DNA of 64,000 nucleotides from contig NC_090778.1 in assembly GCF_040054535.1 (NCBI RefSeq), forward strand, positions 16,003,501 through 16,067,500, in the 5' to 3' direction. Below are positions 1-12,667 of this stretch, one piece after another; the stretch's first letter is position 1; each line of letters begins with the position of its first letter. The notes below the pieces were generated by a model. It had not been told where the DNA came from and did not search any database. It saw nothing but the letters and a program-made list of their open reading frames with translations. The DNA comes from Antennarius striatus (lineage: Eukaryota; Chordata; Actinopteri; Lophiiformes; Antennariidae). The position numbers and the translations under genes were made by a program.

Positions 1-1631
1 ACATTCACCACATCCACAGGCCGGTGAGTGTCGCATATAAAGAAGATGGTGTCATCATCTGGCTGCAGCATTTCAAGAAGGTCGACATTTGACCCACAGT
101 TGATGAGAATAAAGTACCGAAACTGCACACAAATACACCAAAATAACATATTTAGGTTGATAATGTGGCAAACAGCAGGTTGTTTTTTTAATCCTTCATT
201 TAGTCACATGACTTCAGGTCAGACTTGATCATACCTGCTCTTTATGTTCAAGGAAGGCAGTGCCAAGGTCCTGCCAGCCTGTAACTGGTACAAGTGTGTA
301 TTGGACTTGGTCGCAGTGGAACAGTGCCTGGTAAAGAGAAATCCGATTCAGCAATCAATAAACATAAGATTAGGGCTCATCGATCTTATCTAAAGGGAAG
401 TTCAAACACAAATCTGAAACTACAAAAAGCTAAATATTCAAGAATTAATTTCATTTCAGGAATTTGATTCATAATGATGCACATTTACATCGCTCTAGTG
501 AAATTCAATGGCTGCAACAAGGGGATTTAATTGTTATGCTCTCATAGCAAAAGGCTTTGGCCTCTGGTCCTCACCTCAATTTTTCATTTTAACAAAAACT
601 TATTTTTGTACTTAAATGCATAACAAGTAAAGCATAGTAATTAGAGCTGCAATTATTAGATGTTTTGGTAAAATATGGTACAACAAAAGGCAAAATGTAC
701 ATTAGTTTTTGTTGTCATTTTTGATAAATTAATAATTAACTTACTGGGCTCTGGGGGTTGAGTTGGGTGATCAGATAAAGTCATTTCTTGACATCACTTT
801 GGCCTTTCTTTAGTTGTTATTAATTCTAAAAAGTAGGGTTTGGGTATCCAACTCTTTACAAAAGCGAGCTGACTGAATTAGAATAATCCCAGGAAGACCA
901 TGAACAGCAAAAGTTTAAATGAGACACTGACAAGCTTTCTGCTACCATTGTCTAATAATTAGCTGGCTGAGAAATTTGTACCTAGGAGTAATATTCATAT
1001 GTATTAGAATACTGATAATAAAGTATGAAAATAAGACATCATGTAAAATTTACAAATGACAAATATGAAACATGGAGTCAGGCGTTTTTAGGTTCATGTG
1101 TTACAGTCTCAAGTCAAGCTAACAACAACAACAACAATCTGCTTAAGCATGTGAACACACAAAGCGACCCATACGGTGAGGTTAACTACAAATAAAAGAC
1201 GTGAAACAGGGTCGAGTCCTACTTATTTATGAAGTCAACGAAAGTATTCAGCAGATGGTATCTGACAAACAGGATAGAAAACTTTTGAACAGAAAATGTC
1301 TGTCCATGAAGGCGCAGCAACACAGCCTGAACAGATGAGCAGCTAGTGATCAATGGCTGCTAAGTTAGCTCCTCGTCTTACCTGCAGGATCTTACAGGCG
1401 CAAAGCGCGTCCACATCTGCAGCCACCAGCAGTGCGACCCTCTGAAAGTACAGACAGATGTTAGGTCAAGATGTTTGATCAATAACGATCCTAGATCACT
1501 TGTAGGTAACGCTTGTAAACAACGCTTCGTACTTCCGATTAGCTATCACAAAGTTAGTTAGCTTGCTAGAAAAACCTCACCTGGTTGACAACAACTTCAT
1601 AAAATTCCTTTCGTATGTCCGTGATGAACAT
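1..1631 (-). CDS. cdc45: CDC45, replication helicase cofactor (5' part, truncated by window edge)
   Basis: Cdc45 joins MCM2-7 and GINS to form the CMG helicase that unwinds DNA at nuclear replication forks. Four coding exons read on the minus strand: 1581-1631 (starts [17 protein letters not shown]), 1382-1441 ([20 protein letters not shown]), 235-327 ([20 protein letters not shown]...) and 1-122 ([16 protein letters not shown]...[11 protein letters not shown]). Each is bounded by AG/GT signals and the phases agree. The translation follows human CDC45 almost residue for residue over its first ~109 residues. This is the N-terminal DHH-phosphoesterase-like fold; the [15 protein letters not shown] segment corresponds to its core. 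The start is the only ATG giving the conserved MF[12 protein letters not shown] opening. The remaining ~80% of the protein lies left of position 1. Nothing looks broken. Confidence 0.96.
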
Positions 1632-1860
1632 TTTTGAATGAAAAGGTTAAAAAATACTCCACTGAGCGAGTAAAAAATAATTAAAATATAATCAGCAGCG
1701 GGATATTGTGGATTGTTGTCAGACAGTGGAGCTTTGGGTTACTCAATAGAAATGTGGCGCCAGATTCAGACGTCACATCCGACCAATCACTGGAAGGAAA
1801 TTCTATGACGTCAGACGCTCAACGAACGCCACTTCCGCTACACGTAGCACATACACCACT
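1632..1860 (-). promoter_or_regulatory. cdc45 promoter and 5' UTR region
   Basis: This stretch lies directly upstream of the cdc45 start codon. It contains a full palindromic CRE/ATF site, TGACGTCA, at 1806-1813, a second CRE-like half (GACGTCAC) near 1769, a CCAAT motif near 1782, and a CACTTCCGC ETS-like site near 1837. No TATA box is obvious. These motifs suit a housekeeping or cell-cycle promoter, but the transcription start is inferred. In many vertebrates ufd1 is divergent from cdc45; I see no ufd1 exon on the plus strand here. Confidence 0.5.
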
Positions 1861-2180
1861 GGTCACACACAGATTTAAAAACACAGTACAGAACATCTTT
1901 CTGTCCAGACAAACTGAGAAAAAATTCTTGGAATAAATTTTTTTTTTTACAGTAAAGAGCAGAAGGAACTGTTTTTAATAACCACCGTGTTGTTACTAAT
2001 ATTATCCTCCAGAGTTTTAGTTCTGTGGACACGTCTACATCTTGAGACATGTTTTATAGGGTACTTTAGACTCAGCGACATTGAATTAAAGGTTAGATAG
2101 AAAATGTTGTATACTCCAGCTGTGTCACCTAGGAAATTAAAAAATAAATTAAAATTAGAAAATGAATGAATGAAAAAGCA

Positions 2181-2475
2181 GGCAGCACTGTGGCGCAGTG
2201 GGTGGCACTGTTGTCTCAGAGAAAGAAGGTTGCAGGTTCGATTCCTTTCTGTACGGAGCGTGTCTGCCTGGGTTCTCCGGCTTCCTTCCATCTCCAAAAA
2301 CATCCAGCTTAGGTGAATTAATCACACCAACTTGTCTGGAGGTGAGTGTGAGTTTCTCTCTATGTGTGACCCCATGATGCGCTGGCGACGTGTCTGGGGT
2401 GTAGCCCACCTCTCATCTGTGGTCAGCTGAGATAGGTTCTAGTGTAACATGGGACCCGCAAGGCAGATAAATGGT
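2181..2475 (+). repeat. tRNA-derived SINE
   Basis: A Pol III promoter is visible: the A box TGGCGCAGTGGG at about 2191-2202 and the B box GGTTCGATTCC at 2235-2245, with normal spacing. The rest (CTCCAAAAACATCCAGCTTAGG, TGGCGACGTGTC, GGTGTAGCCCACCTCTC) matches from memory a dispersed repeat that is very common in spiny-rayed fish. Short reading frames across it on the minus strand are accidental. Confidence 0.75.
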
Positions 2476-3794
2476 TGAAGATGATTACAATCGTCTCATC
2501 TTTAAGACGATGAATGAATATTAATAAAATCAACCAACCAGCTGCTGCAACGTTTAGGGAGGACACACTACACTACTGATCACAAGATATACTGCAGTAA
2601 CAAACGTACAATTCCATGGTTTTAATCTAAACTTCCATGGTTTTAATCTAAACTTCACATTTTCTGAACACATAGTCAAAAAAGTGACTTAGAAAAATAA
2701 GCAAAGGAGAGCATATACTGCAAGATTGTTCAGAAACGTCATTTAGTGTCAGCATCGTGTTCCTCAAAAGCATCAAAACAAGTACGATTCTGTGTCAGCA
2801 TAAGCAGCTATGAAGTTATACACAAGTCAAGGCAAATGATGGTCAGCGTGACATCAATATAACAAACAGGCAAGTTTCAGAATAAACCTTAGTCATGACA
2901 TTAGACGTGAAGGAGAGCAGACATGTTCATCAGACTGACAGCATACATAAAATTCACATAAACAGAGATGGGAATGGAAAGAAATGTGTGGACACTGACA
3001 AAAGTAGAATGTGTTGTGGTTCAGCTGTGAAACATGCAAAATATCAAAATGCTGCAGTTAAATCAAATGTTTGACAGATACCACAGAAACCCATGTGCCT
3101 ACAATTACAAATCCTGTTTTCATAATATAACATTACCTTTAAGATAAACAATACTTAAAAGTTTAAGTGAGCTCCAATATGCCCCAAAATTAAATACTTT
3201 GACCTTTGCATGAATTCAAATACCTGTAGGACTGAGTAAACTAAGACAATACAGTACTGTACTCGTCTCAGGGGTTCGTAGAAAGATTGGCTTCCTTTTG
3301 GCTACTCTGAGTTGTAAGTTGTACATGTCTCCACCTGAAAACCTTAATGGTTTCCATCAGCAACAGAAGAGGTTGCTTTAACAATTTTAGTTTTCTGCAT
3401 CGTGTAGAAATACAGCATGACGCAAACATCATGTAGTATCATCCCTACTGAGTTGTTTTCTAGTTAATGCAATAACAAAAGAAATGGTTTGGAAGTGACA
3501 GACAGCAAACCAAGAATGATAAAGCCAAGTAAATAAAGGCACAAAGTCATCTCTTTTTTTTCTGCTAAATTTGGTGTGAAACCATTACAGTTAAAGCTGC
3601 TTCAAACATGAGCAACATTTTGAACCAACGAAACAGGTTCCACAGAAACATAAGAGGTTTGATTGTGTTTGGTTTGCAAGAACAGTTACATCCACATCAC
3701 AGATGACTAACATCTTCCTTTCTAATAGAAAACCAACCTTACGAACATTTAGAGAAATAAAACTGAACAAAATTTGAACAGGTTCTTAAATAAA

Positions 3795-3985
3795 TCATCA
3801 GCAATGCATCCTGGGTTCATAGGGTGTTTCGGGTCTTGCAGCATTATACACCCTAACCCCGGCGCCCCAGCCGCGGTTGATCAAGCCACGGCTTGTGTTC
3901 AGGTGGCATTCACTTGCCCCCTTTCCTGTAATGCCCAATGCGGCCGCATCATGCCTTCCAGCCCTGTTGATGACACTCTATGACC
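3795..3985. repeat. GC-rich unclassified block, repeat-like
   Basis: A sharply bounded GC-rich block in otherwise AT-rich DNA. It contains an imperfect palindrome around AGCCGCGGTTGATCAAGCCA at about 3869-3893 and a GCGGCCGC site. It looks like a fragment of a dispersed repeat rather than a gene, and I cannot name the family. The short open frame crossing it has no recognisable protein similarity. Confidence 0.3.
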
Positions 3986-4564
3986 AGATCTTTCATTTCA
4001 CAGTCCAAAATGAAATATAAATTGAAAAAGTAATTAAAGCAATTTTCATGTGACAACACAATTAGAAAGAGAAAAGTGTATTAGCACTACAATGCTAGCA
4101 CAGATCATCAGAAATATGTAGTTCTATTGTCACCTCAACAATGTCTCCTCCTCTGGTTGACATTCAAACTTTAATAAATGGGAATGTAGCGAGCAATAAT
4201 GAAAACCAGATCTACAAACACCACTGACCATTGAACAAAAAACAAACAAACATGGATCTCGTAGCTCCTTTTCAATCACATCAACTTAGTGGGGATATAA
4301 AGACAGCTGCTGTGTAGGTGTGATTATCATTTGTTGTTAGAAAAAATGTTAAAGAGCTACGTTCAACTGCTACATCAGGGCATTGTACTGAGGACTTGAG
4401 AATTTAAACTCTTTTCAGACATGAATCAAACTATCCTTCAGTAGAAACATTATAAATACATGATAGGAAGACAGATTTAAACCAGTCAACAGACAAAACA
4501 AAGACATGAGAAGTGATTTTGACTAACCCATATAAAAAAGACTTGCTATTTCAATGCAGAAAGC

Positions 4565-4755
4565 ACTGTGGGGACACTTTGTGGGGGTCCATGGTGTCAG
4601 TCCATAGTTCTGTTCACCCATTCTATGTGTTCTTATGTAACGTCTTTTAGTCTGTGTCAGCTACTCTATATGTATTTATGTATTTCTTGTGAGCAGATGA
4701 TATATTGAATTTCCTTCGGGATTAATAAAGTATATCTATCTATCTATCTATTTGA
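4565..4755 (+). repeat. L2/CR1-clade LINE 3' tail fragment
   Basis: It ends in TTCCTTCGGGATTAATAAAG followed by a short TATC repeat. The same terminal signature occurs after the larger LINE fragment at 36612-37351 and at 39441-39480. Only the 3' untranslated tail is present, with no coding part. Confidence 0.55.
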
Positions 4756-6314
4756 TAGGAGTATGCCATGTGCAGCTCTGCTTATGTAAAGGGTCCATCT
4801 GGTGATTGTGTACCTCTATACAATAAACAACAAAAAACAGATTCAACTAACAGATATTACTTATGCTTATACTAGAGCTCTGATTGTTTTCTCAAAAGAT
4901 TTTGGGCATTGGAAGAATATTTGTCCCCAAAAGAAAATAATAACGCTAATAGAATGCGCAATTTTTTTCATGAGTGATATTTTTGTTAAAACGACAGCGC
5001 CCACAATAGCGACCTTTATCCAAACGTTGACAGAAAGTACAATGAAGAGTCAGAAAATAAAATAAGAAGTAATGGAACACACTGTTGGTTTCGGAATCCC
5101 TGAAAACAATACGTAGCTTTTAAACATGTTGGGTATCTGTAGGATGCGAGACAGACTTTTCTGATTCATTTATACAGAAACAATTCTGATTTTCTATTGG
5201 ATCTATACATGATAAAATGTTCTGCACATCGATACACATAAATAACATAATAGAAAGTTAAATATACTGTGATAGAGGAGTTCACACATATGGATCATCC
5301 ACACACTTAAAATGGACATCTAGAAACACCAACACTTCAACGTATTACCTCTATCAAATCAAATTTAATATGAAGTCAAAGGTTCCACAGCTTATTATTT
5401 AGCTATTAATTTTTTCTCTGTCTTTTATCACGAGTGATTAAATCTTTTTCAGTTAACGGTGGAACTAAAGATTATTTAGTTAGACTTGAATAACTTACAA
5501 TTAAGACATACAATGAAAAAAAACAATGAAATATCATTTTACTGTAAGCTGCATGATTTGTCAAAACAGCCCGAGCCTGATGTATTCAATTCAAAATGAT
5601 CAGATTTTTACATTTGACGTAATTATTTTACATTATTTAATAATAAGGGACATAAAGGAATAATCAAATAGCAGATGTGCTATTTATTTTCTGTTACTTA
5701 ATTATAACTATGAATCTGTTCACCAGATCTTCTCTCTCTGTGGTAAACAATCACACAAATATGATATACTCTATAATTTTCCTCAAGTCTCAACCTCAGT
5801 TGTTAAAAAAGTTTACAAAACAGTCACAGAATAGTGACTGCAAATGAGAAACGGTCTCACAGCCGCTGCTGAGTCAGCACTTGATAGGCAGTAGAATATT
5901 AGCACAAGGCTTCTGTATTCAACTTCCTCAGCTGTTGTAGTTAAAATCAAGTGATCTACGTTTGAGGCACGATACACACGGTGTGTAGGACTGAGCCATG
6001 TGGACAGATTACAATAAATCTTATTCCCCTGCCTTTCATTATTGATTAATGTCTGTATGTTTAGAAACCCCTGCTTGAAGCTGTTTGTGCAGTCCACCAG
6101 TCTGGACTGAGCCAATGGAGCTACGATCAACAACTCACTAATGTTTCTGACACTATAGAGACAAAAATGTGTCAGGTAAGATTAGAAAATAAATCACGTG
6201 TCACCGTACAAAAAGACCATTCCCACAACAGAGCTACAATGATAGAGTTTTTTAAAATAATAAATACTGATATACGACCCAAAGCCAGAATAAATGACCA
6301 GAGAAACAGGAGTC

Positions 6315-9300
6315 CTACAAAGGCAGGATGTAGTTGGAGTTGGCCAGCTTGCGCTCCTGTGCAGAAGGAACAGTGTCTCTTTCCCTCAGAGGTCTGTGGC
6401 AGTCGGGGTCCTGCAGCGGGGGGTAGTGCTGTCGGTAGCAGAGCCAGGCGAACACGACGCCGAGCAGAGAGCCCACCAGTACGTCTGTGTGGAGGAGAGA
6501 CAAGAGTCAAGGAGCTGGACTCCACAGATTCACACGTGTTCAGGAGCACACAGTTAATTATAAAGAGAATATAAGTTATGAAACTCCACTAAATAAAATT
6601 TTTGTACCTGTCCAGTTCTTTACATGGGGAATATTCACTTTGAGGTTTCAACTATTTCTTCTGGCAATATTTGTTTTATTTTGCAGGAGTAAATGTCAGA
6701 ACATGAGAGTAAAACCTTAATTCAACACAAACACATATAATGTACTCTTTCATAAGTAATACCGAGAAAGGCACGAGGATTACATTTGAGAGGAGCGGTG
6801 TGGATGAAGAGCTCAGTGTGTGGAACAAGACAATAAACGTGTTCCTGCCCTTTAAATCACATCATGTTTGGTCACATGCCTCAACCCTACCCGAATAAAC
6901 TTAGTCTACATTTACAACAAGGATGATGGTAATACAAACACGGATGCAACGGCTACATTTCAACCACAGGGTAAGCTTTCCCCTCCATAAAAGGTCAACG
7001 TGAACAAACTGACCAAAAATAAAACGAAGCAAATTGAAGGAATCAACACTGAGAAGCTCATGTTTAGGGCCCCTAAAAAGTATTTGTGAAATATAATTAC
7101 ACCATATTAGGCAAACGATTTGGTTTCTTTGAGACACTTTTAAGTATTTCCTGGACTCTGACCTTGCCAGTGATGTTTGTAGTCACAAGTTCTTGAGAGG
7201 GCAATCAATGTCGCTAAGAGTAAAGGTGCGAGGAAGGCACACAGCCGCCACGCCCTGCCTCTGCCCACTGGAGTGAAGCAGCGCAGCTTTCCTGCGATGT
7301 ACAGCGCCGTGAAACCCAGACCTGCAAACGCAACTGATAGAGAATTGAAAGAGCGATGAGACTTTGAGCAAAGTTTGAATCAGAGAGAATTCAAAGAGAA
7401 AAAAACATTTGTTCCTCTTTTTCTTCAAAGCGTAATCAAAACCCTGACAGGCCCTTACAGGAGGAATGTCCACTGGGAAAGCTCTTCCTGCCTTCCATGA
7501 CAACATCGGGGTCCCCGCTGCACCTCAGCTCCAGGTTCATCTGACCATCAGGGAAACAGCGATAGAAAAAGTCTGGCCGTGGCCTGAGGCGGGTGTAAAC
7601 ACAGACAGAGAAGACGATTGCTTTAACTGGCCATCACGCTGAGATAACAGCGTCATCTGCTCCCGTGTGCACCATGTTTACCTGCCAACGACGAGCTTGA
7701 TGGCATTGGTGAAGACTCCGTTGAGCAACAAGGTCAAAGTGACGGCTGAATGACAAAAACGCAAACCGACAAACAAATTATTGCTCAACTGCTTTGTTAA
7801 GTTTGAACCAAACGCTTGCAGCTCTCTTACCCAGTGAAGCCTCCCTCAGATCTCCTTGCTCCGTCCACTTCAGGGAGGTGAAGACTAGGATTACAATCAG
7901 TGGTGTAAAAACTGCAATACTCTAAGACAGAAAAGAAGAAACAAATGAAGCCAACGTAACGTCTGTAAGCAAGCACATTCATGAAAAAAACCCTTATTTT
8001 TATGCTTACAGACTTGTGAGGTAACCGTTGGATTCTATTTTCAATAAATAATGAAAATAACCTGAAAGCTCCGATGACACTGAAGCGTCTAAGTCCATCA
8101 GTACATAAAGTTATGTTGTTACTGATCTGCGCTTGAGAGGAAGTATTATTTATAACATGCTCTAGTACTAAGTAACCACACATTTAACACATTCAATTCA
8201 ATTCAAAATTTTTAGTAGTCCCCAAGGGGTAATTGAAAGCACATAAAGCAAGATTGGTGTAAAAGCACAAACATACAGTATCAACATAAACAATGTAAAC
8301 ATAAACACTTCTTTTCCTTTCAGCTTTTCCCTTCAGGGGTCGCCACAGCGAATCAATTGCCTCCATCTAACCCTGTCTTCTGCATCCTCTTCTCTCACAC
8401 CAACTACCTTCATGTCCTCTTTCACTACATCCATAAACCTCCTCTTTGGTCTTCCTCTAGGCTTCCTGCCTGGCAGTTCAAAACTCAGCATCCTTCTACC
8501 AATATATTCACTTTCTCTCCTCTGGACATGTCCAAACCATCTCAGTCTGGCCTCTCTGACTTTATCTCCAAAACCTCTAACATGTGCTGTCCCTCTGATG
8601 TACTCATTCCTGATCCTATCCATCCTGGTCACTCCCAGAGAGAACCTCAGTATCTTCATCTCTGCTACCTCCAGCTCTGTCTCCTGTCTTTTCTTCAGTG
8701 ACACTGTCTCTAGACCAAACAACATCGCTGGTCTCACCACAGTTTTGTACACCTTTCCTTTCATTTTAGCTGAAACTCTTCTATCACACATCACACCTGA
8801 CACTTTTCTCCACCTGTTCCATCCTGCCTGGACACACTTCTTCACCTATTTTCCACATTCTCCATTGCTCTGGACTGTTGACCCTAAGTACTTAAAATCC
8901 TCCACCTTCTTGATCTCTTCTCCCTATAACCTCACTCACTCTTCCACTTGGGTCCCTCTCATTCACACACATGTACTCTATCTTACTGCGGCTAACCTTC
9001 ATTCCTCTCCTTTCCAGGACAAACCTCCACCTCTCTAGCTTCTCCTCCACCTGTTCCCTGCTCTCACTGCAGATCACAATGTCATCTGCAAACATCATAG
9101 TCCATGGAGATTCCTGTCTAACCTCGTCTGTCAGCCTGTCCATCACCATAGCGAACAAGAAGGGGCTCAGAGCTGATCCCTGATGCACTCCCACCTCTTC
9201 CTTGAACTTCTCTGTCACACCTACAGCACACCTCACCACTGTCTTACAGTCCTCATACATGTCCTGCACCGCTCTAACATACTTCTCTGCCACTGCAGAC

Positions 9301-11606
9301 CTCCTCATACAATACCACAGTTCCTCTCTGGGCTCCCTGTCATAAGCTTTCTCCAGATCTACAAAAACACAATGCAGCTCCCTCTGGTCTTCTCTGTACT
9401 TCTCTATCAACATCCTCAAAGCAAATACTGCATCTGTAGTACTCTTTTTTGGCATGAAACCATACTGCTGCTCACAAATTCACTTCTGCCCTTAGTCTAG
9501 CTTCCACTACTCTCTCCCATAACTTCATTGTATGGCTCATCAGCTTTATTCTTCTGTAGTTGCCACAACTCTGTACGTCTCCTTGTTCTTAAAAATGGGC
9601 ACCAGCACACTTCTCCACTCCTCAGGCATCTTCTCACTGTCTAAGATCCTGTTGAACAACTCAGTCAGAAACTCTACTGCCACCTCTCCTAGACACTTCT
9701 AAACCTCTACAGGTATATCATCAGGACCGACTGCCTTTCCACTCTTCATCCTCTTCAAAGCCCTCCTCACTTCATCCTGACTAATCTTTACTACTTCCTG
9801 GTCCACAGCAGTCACCTCTTCTAGTCTTTGTTCTCTTTCATTTTCTACGTTAATCAAATCTTCAAAGTACTCTTTCCATCTTCCCATCACACTACTGGCA
9901 CCTGTCAATAGACTTCCATCCCTATCCTTAATCACCCTAACCTGCTGTACGTCCTTCCCATCTCTGTATCTCTGTCTTGCCAACCGATAAAGATCAGTCT
10001 CTCTTTACTGTCCAACCTAGCATACAAGTCATCATAAGCTTCTTGTTTGGCCTTTACTACCTCTACCTTCACCTTACGCTGCATCTCCCTGTACTCCTGC
10101 CTACTCTCCTCAGTCCTCTCAGTGTCCCACTTCCTCTTGGCTAACCTCTTTCTCTGTATACACTCCTGTGCCTCCTCATTCCACCACCAACTCTCCTTAT
10201 CTACTTTCCTTCCAGATGACACACCAAGTACTCTCCTACCTGTGTTCCTGATCACATTAGCTGTAGTTGTCCAGTCATCTGGAAGCACCTCCTGACCACC
10301 CAGAGCCTGTCTTAACTCCTTCCTTAAAGTCATGCAACACTCTTCCTTTTTCAGCTTCCACCATTTCGTCCTCTGCTCTGCCTTTGTCCTCTTCATCTTC
10401 CTCACCACCAGAGTCATCCTACACACCACCATCCTATGCTGTTTGGCTACACTCTCACCTACCACTACTTTGCAGTCACTGATCTCTTTCAGGTTACACC
10501 GTCTACACAAGATGTAGTCTAACTGTGTGCTCCTACCTCCACTCTTATAGGTCACCCTATGTTCCTGCCTCTTCTGGAAGAAAGTATTCACTATAGCCAT
10601 TTCCATCCTTTTTGCAAAGTCAACCACCATCTGTCCTTCTGCGTTCCTCTCCTGGATACCAAACCTGCCCATCACCTCCTCATCACCTCTGTTTCCTGCA
10701 CCAACATGTCCATTGAAGTCTGCTCCAATGACAACTCTCTCACTTCTAGGCAAACAATAAACAGAAATAATAATAAATAATAACAAATATAAATACAAAT
10801 ACAATGTTTATGTTAAATAATGATTCAAAACCTAGTTAGTTCAGAACCTAGTTTGTTCAAAACCTAATGGGTTGGTTAGTTAGTTAGTTCAAAACCTAGT
10901 TAGGCCCCATTTCGGATATCTGCGTTGTTGCATTTACGCCTTCCGTCCACACAACAGAAAAGTTGCGTTTTCAAAAAATCTGTCATCCTGTGGACGGGGC
11001 CTTAGTTTAAAAATGAATTACTTAAAACCTGGTTAGTTAGTTAGTTTAAAACCTAATCTGTTAATTAATCAGTAAGAAGTGACTGATACGTGCTCTAATG
11101 AAAGCACTGGTTTTCTGGCCAGTGAGGGAAAACTAATGAGATTTAGAAAATGGTAACCTGGTGGTGATTAATGTACAAAAAAAAAACCCCACTGGGGTGG
11201 TTCTTAAAACTCAGCAGGAAGGAGGAAAAGTATTCAGATTTTAGTGAGATATAAAAGCGGAAGTGATGGATTTAGCTGGGAGGTATACAGAAATATTACT
11301 CACAAACATAAGGGAGGTGGGAACGTGATCTTTCTCCACGATATGGAATTTATACAGCCACATTTCCTCTGGTTGTATCTCACGGTAGAAAGGAGGGAGC
11401 TGCTCAGTCACCCTACACAAACACAGGAACAGAGATAAGTTCTGCTTGTTTGCTCATCATGAAACACAGTCTGCCTTTAAATAATTACACAATAAAAGAA
11501 TGACACGTATGATTCAAACAGGGAAAGTATATACTTACAGGAACACAACAAACAGCGCCATCCGAATGGCGAGTTCCAACAGAAATCCACGGAGACGGCT
11601 CCTCAT
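6315..11606 (-). CDS. plpp5: Phospholipid phosphatase 5 (PAP2 family), complete
   Basis: A membrane lipid phosphatase that dephosphorylates lipid phosphates such as phosphatidic acid and diacylglycerol pyrophosphate. Seven coding exons: 11539-11606, 11304-11412, 7831-7921, 7682-7745, 7459-7583, 7163-7333 and 6315-6484. They total 798 nt, an open frame of 265 residues plus stop; human PLPP5 is about the same length. The three PAP2 motifs are intact: KLVVGRPRP (residues 106-114), PSGH (147-150) and [12 protein letters not shown] (199-210), with hydrophobic membrane segments between. Conserved flanks include IQPEEMWLY and [10 protein letters not shown]. The ending (...[16 protein letters not shown]) resembles PLPP5 more than PLPP4. 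The ATG at 11606 gives the short N-terminus usual in the family. It lies in tandem with nsd3, as in human. Intron 2 carries an RTE LINE in the same orientation. Confidence 0.93.
8296..10750 (-). mobile_element. RTE-clade LINE, 5'-truncated and decayed
   Basis: A non-LTR retrotransposon in plpp5 intron 2, same sense as plpp5. Reading leftward, the pieces are the C-terminal half of an apurinic-type endonuclease (GADFNGHVG and STQLDYIL, about 10.75-10.4 kb); a linker (about 9.98-9.70 kb, ending [14 protein letters not shown]); reverse transcriptase with the FADD catalytic box (MMFADDIVI near 9.08 kb) and GSALSPFLF; and the conserved C-terminus ([23 protein letters not shown]) ending near 8.33 kb. 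The 5' half of the endonuclease is missing, and the frame is interrupted between the pieces, so it cannot encode a whole protein. The 3' end has the signature TTCCCTTCAGGGGTCGCCAC (plus-strand view), shared with the fragments at 36.2 kb and 53.6 kb. Confidence 0.9.
10902..11002. mobile_element. Small MITE with AGGCCCC / GGGGCCT ends
   Basis: A 101-bp block starting AGGCCCC and ending GGGGCCT, with CTTCCGTCCACAC inside and TGTGGACGGGGCCT at the right end. It is flanked by TAGTT on both sides, a possible 5-bp target duplication, but the surroundings are rich in TTAGTTAGTT and this may be chance. It interrupts a low-complexity AACCTAGTTAG repeat in plpp5 intron 2. The family is not certain. Confidence 0.5.
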
Positions 11607-12667
11607 TTTGTCTCTGGGGTGAACTTCAGTCAACGGCTAACGTCATCGGTCCACTTTCATGGAACTTCAAGGAGATTAGATCAAAGCATAAACAGCAGAG
11701 TTGAGTTTATGGCCTTCATTTGGGTGTTGAAATGAGTTCAAACCAGTCACATGTGGACAAAGAACAAAATGGATCTGAAATTATTTTTGTCACCCTGATT
11801 ATTTAAGAAGTATGTAGTTTTACTTTGTTCACAGTCGTGTTCTCTACATGTGTTTTCATCTCACGTTTTAGATGGGATGTGTGAGTCAGGTAACTGTATA
11901 CATTGTTCAGATGTCAAGCGATATGCGTTACTGCATTTTGTAGAGGAATTTTCATCCCTACCGCTGCCATTCAAAATATGTCATGTGTGTGCTGTGGGTC
12001 TGTATTATAAGCTTTATGGGCTTTTCCTTTGTAATAAAACCATCTGTGTCCATGGAGGAAAATGTTCTCATTTGTAAACCAGAAATCTTACATGTGAATA
12101 CAGTTAAGAGTCAATGCCCCACCTGTCCTGTCTCATCCCACACAACTGGGACTTATGCTTTGTATTAAAATGGAAAAACACACGCAATTAAGACACACAT
12201 CACTACAACCCTAAATTTCAACTCACATAAACACTCAATCTATTAATTTTTGTTGTTCCACGTCAGCGTTTACAGACCTTTGTGCTCAGATGTTTTCTGT
12301 CTCTACGTCCAGGATAAAAACACCCCAAATCTATGGAAAAGTTGTCCTTTCTAGGATGTCTCCACACCGGCTTTATTTGATGGTCAGACAAAGTGTTCAG
12401 AAACCGGTTTAAAGGCCTACATGATGTACCTGTACGACCCACGTCATCCCACGAGGTAAACAAACACCTCTCTAAATAATGATCAGCATGAACACATCAC
12501 TCACCGGCCTCCACCCGCTCAGACAAACACGAACAGGCTGGAGTCACAAACTGTTCTACAGTAAAATACTAGCATATTAGCAACCAGCTAACTAGCAACA
12601 TCTGTCCAGCGAGACATCTGGACAATTTCCTCGTTGTCAAACCAGGAATCCCCGATCCGTAACTAAC
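11607..12667. other. Probable plpp5 5' UTR intron, no coding exon seen
   Basis: It lies between the plpp5 ATG exon and its likely first exon. Short open frames on both strands show no recognisable protein and no splice context. No repeat family was identified. Confidence 0.4.

Larger units (their letters stand above)
2476..6314. other. AT-rich stretch left of plpp5, no gene recognised
   Basis: I see no supportable coding exon. Part of it is probably the 3' UTR of plpp5, whose stop codon is at 6315, but I cannot choose the poly(A) site. It holds a ~23-bp tandem duplication (CCATGGTTTTAATCTAAACT repeated at about 2612-2655), a GC-rich block at 3795-3985, and a LINE 3' tail at 4565-4755. This stretch is also one of the two joins between blocks of different human synteny. 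Confidence 0.5.

Noticed and set aside
2191-2245. A free-standing tRNA gene from the A and B boxes
   Set aside because: No cloverleaf can be drawn and the flanking body is the SINE family, so it is a SINE head.
8357-9500. Long plus-strand open frames over 8.4-9.5 kb
   Set aside because: They are antisense shadows of the RTE LINE reverse transcriptase on the minus strand; the minus-strand frames carry the family motifs.
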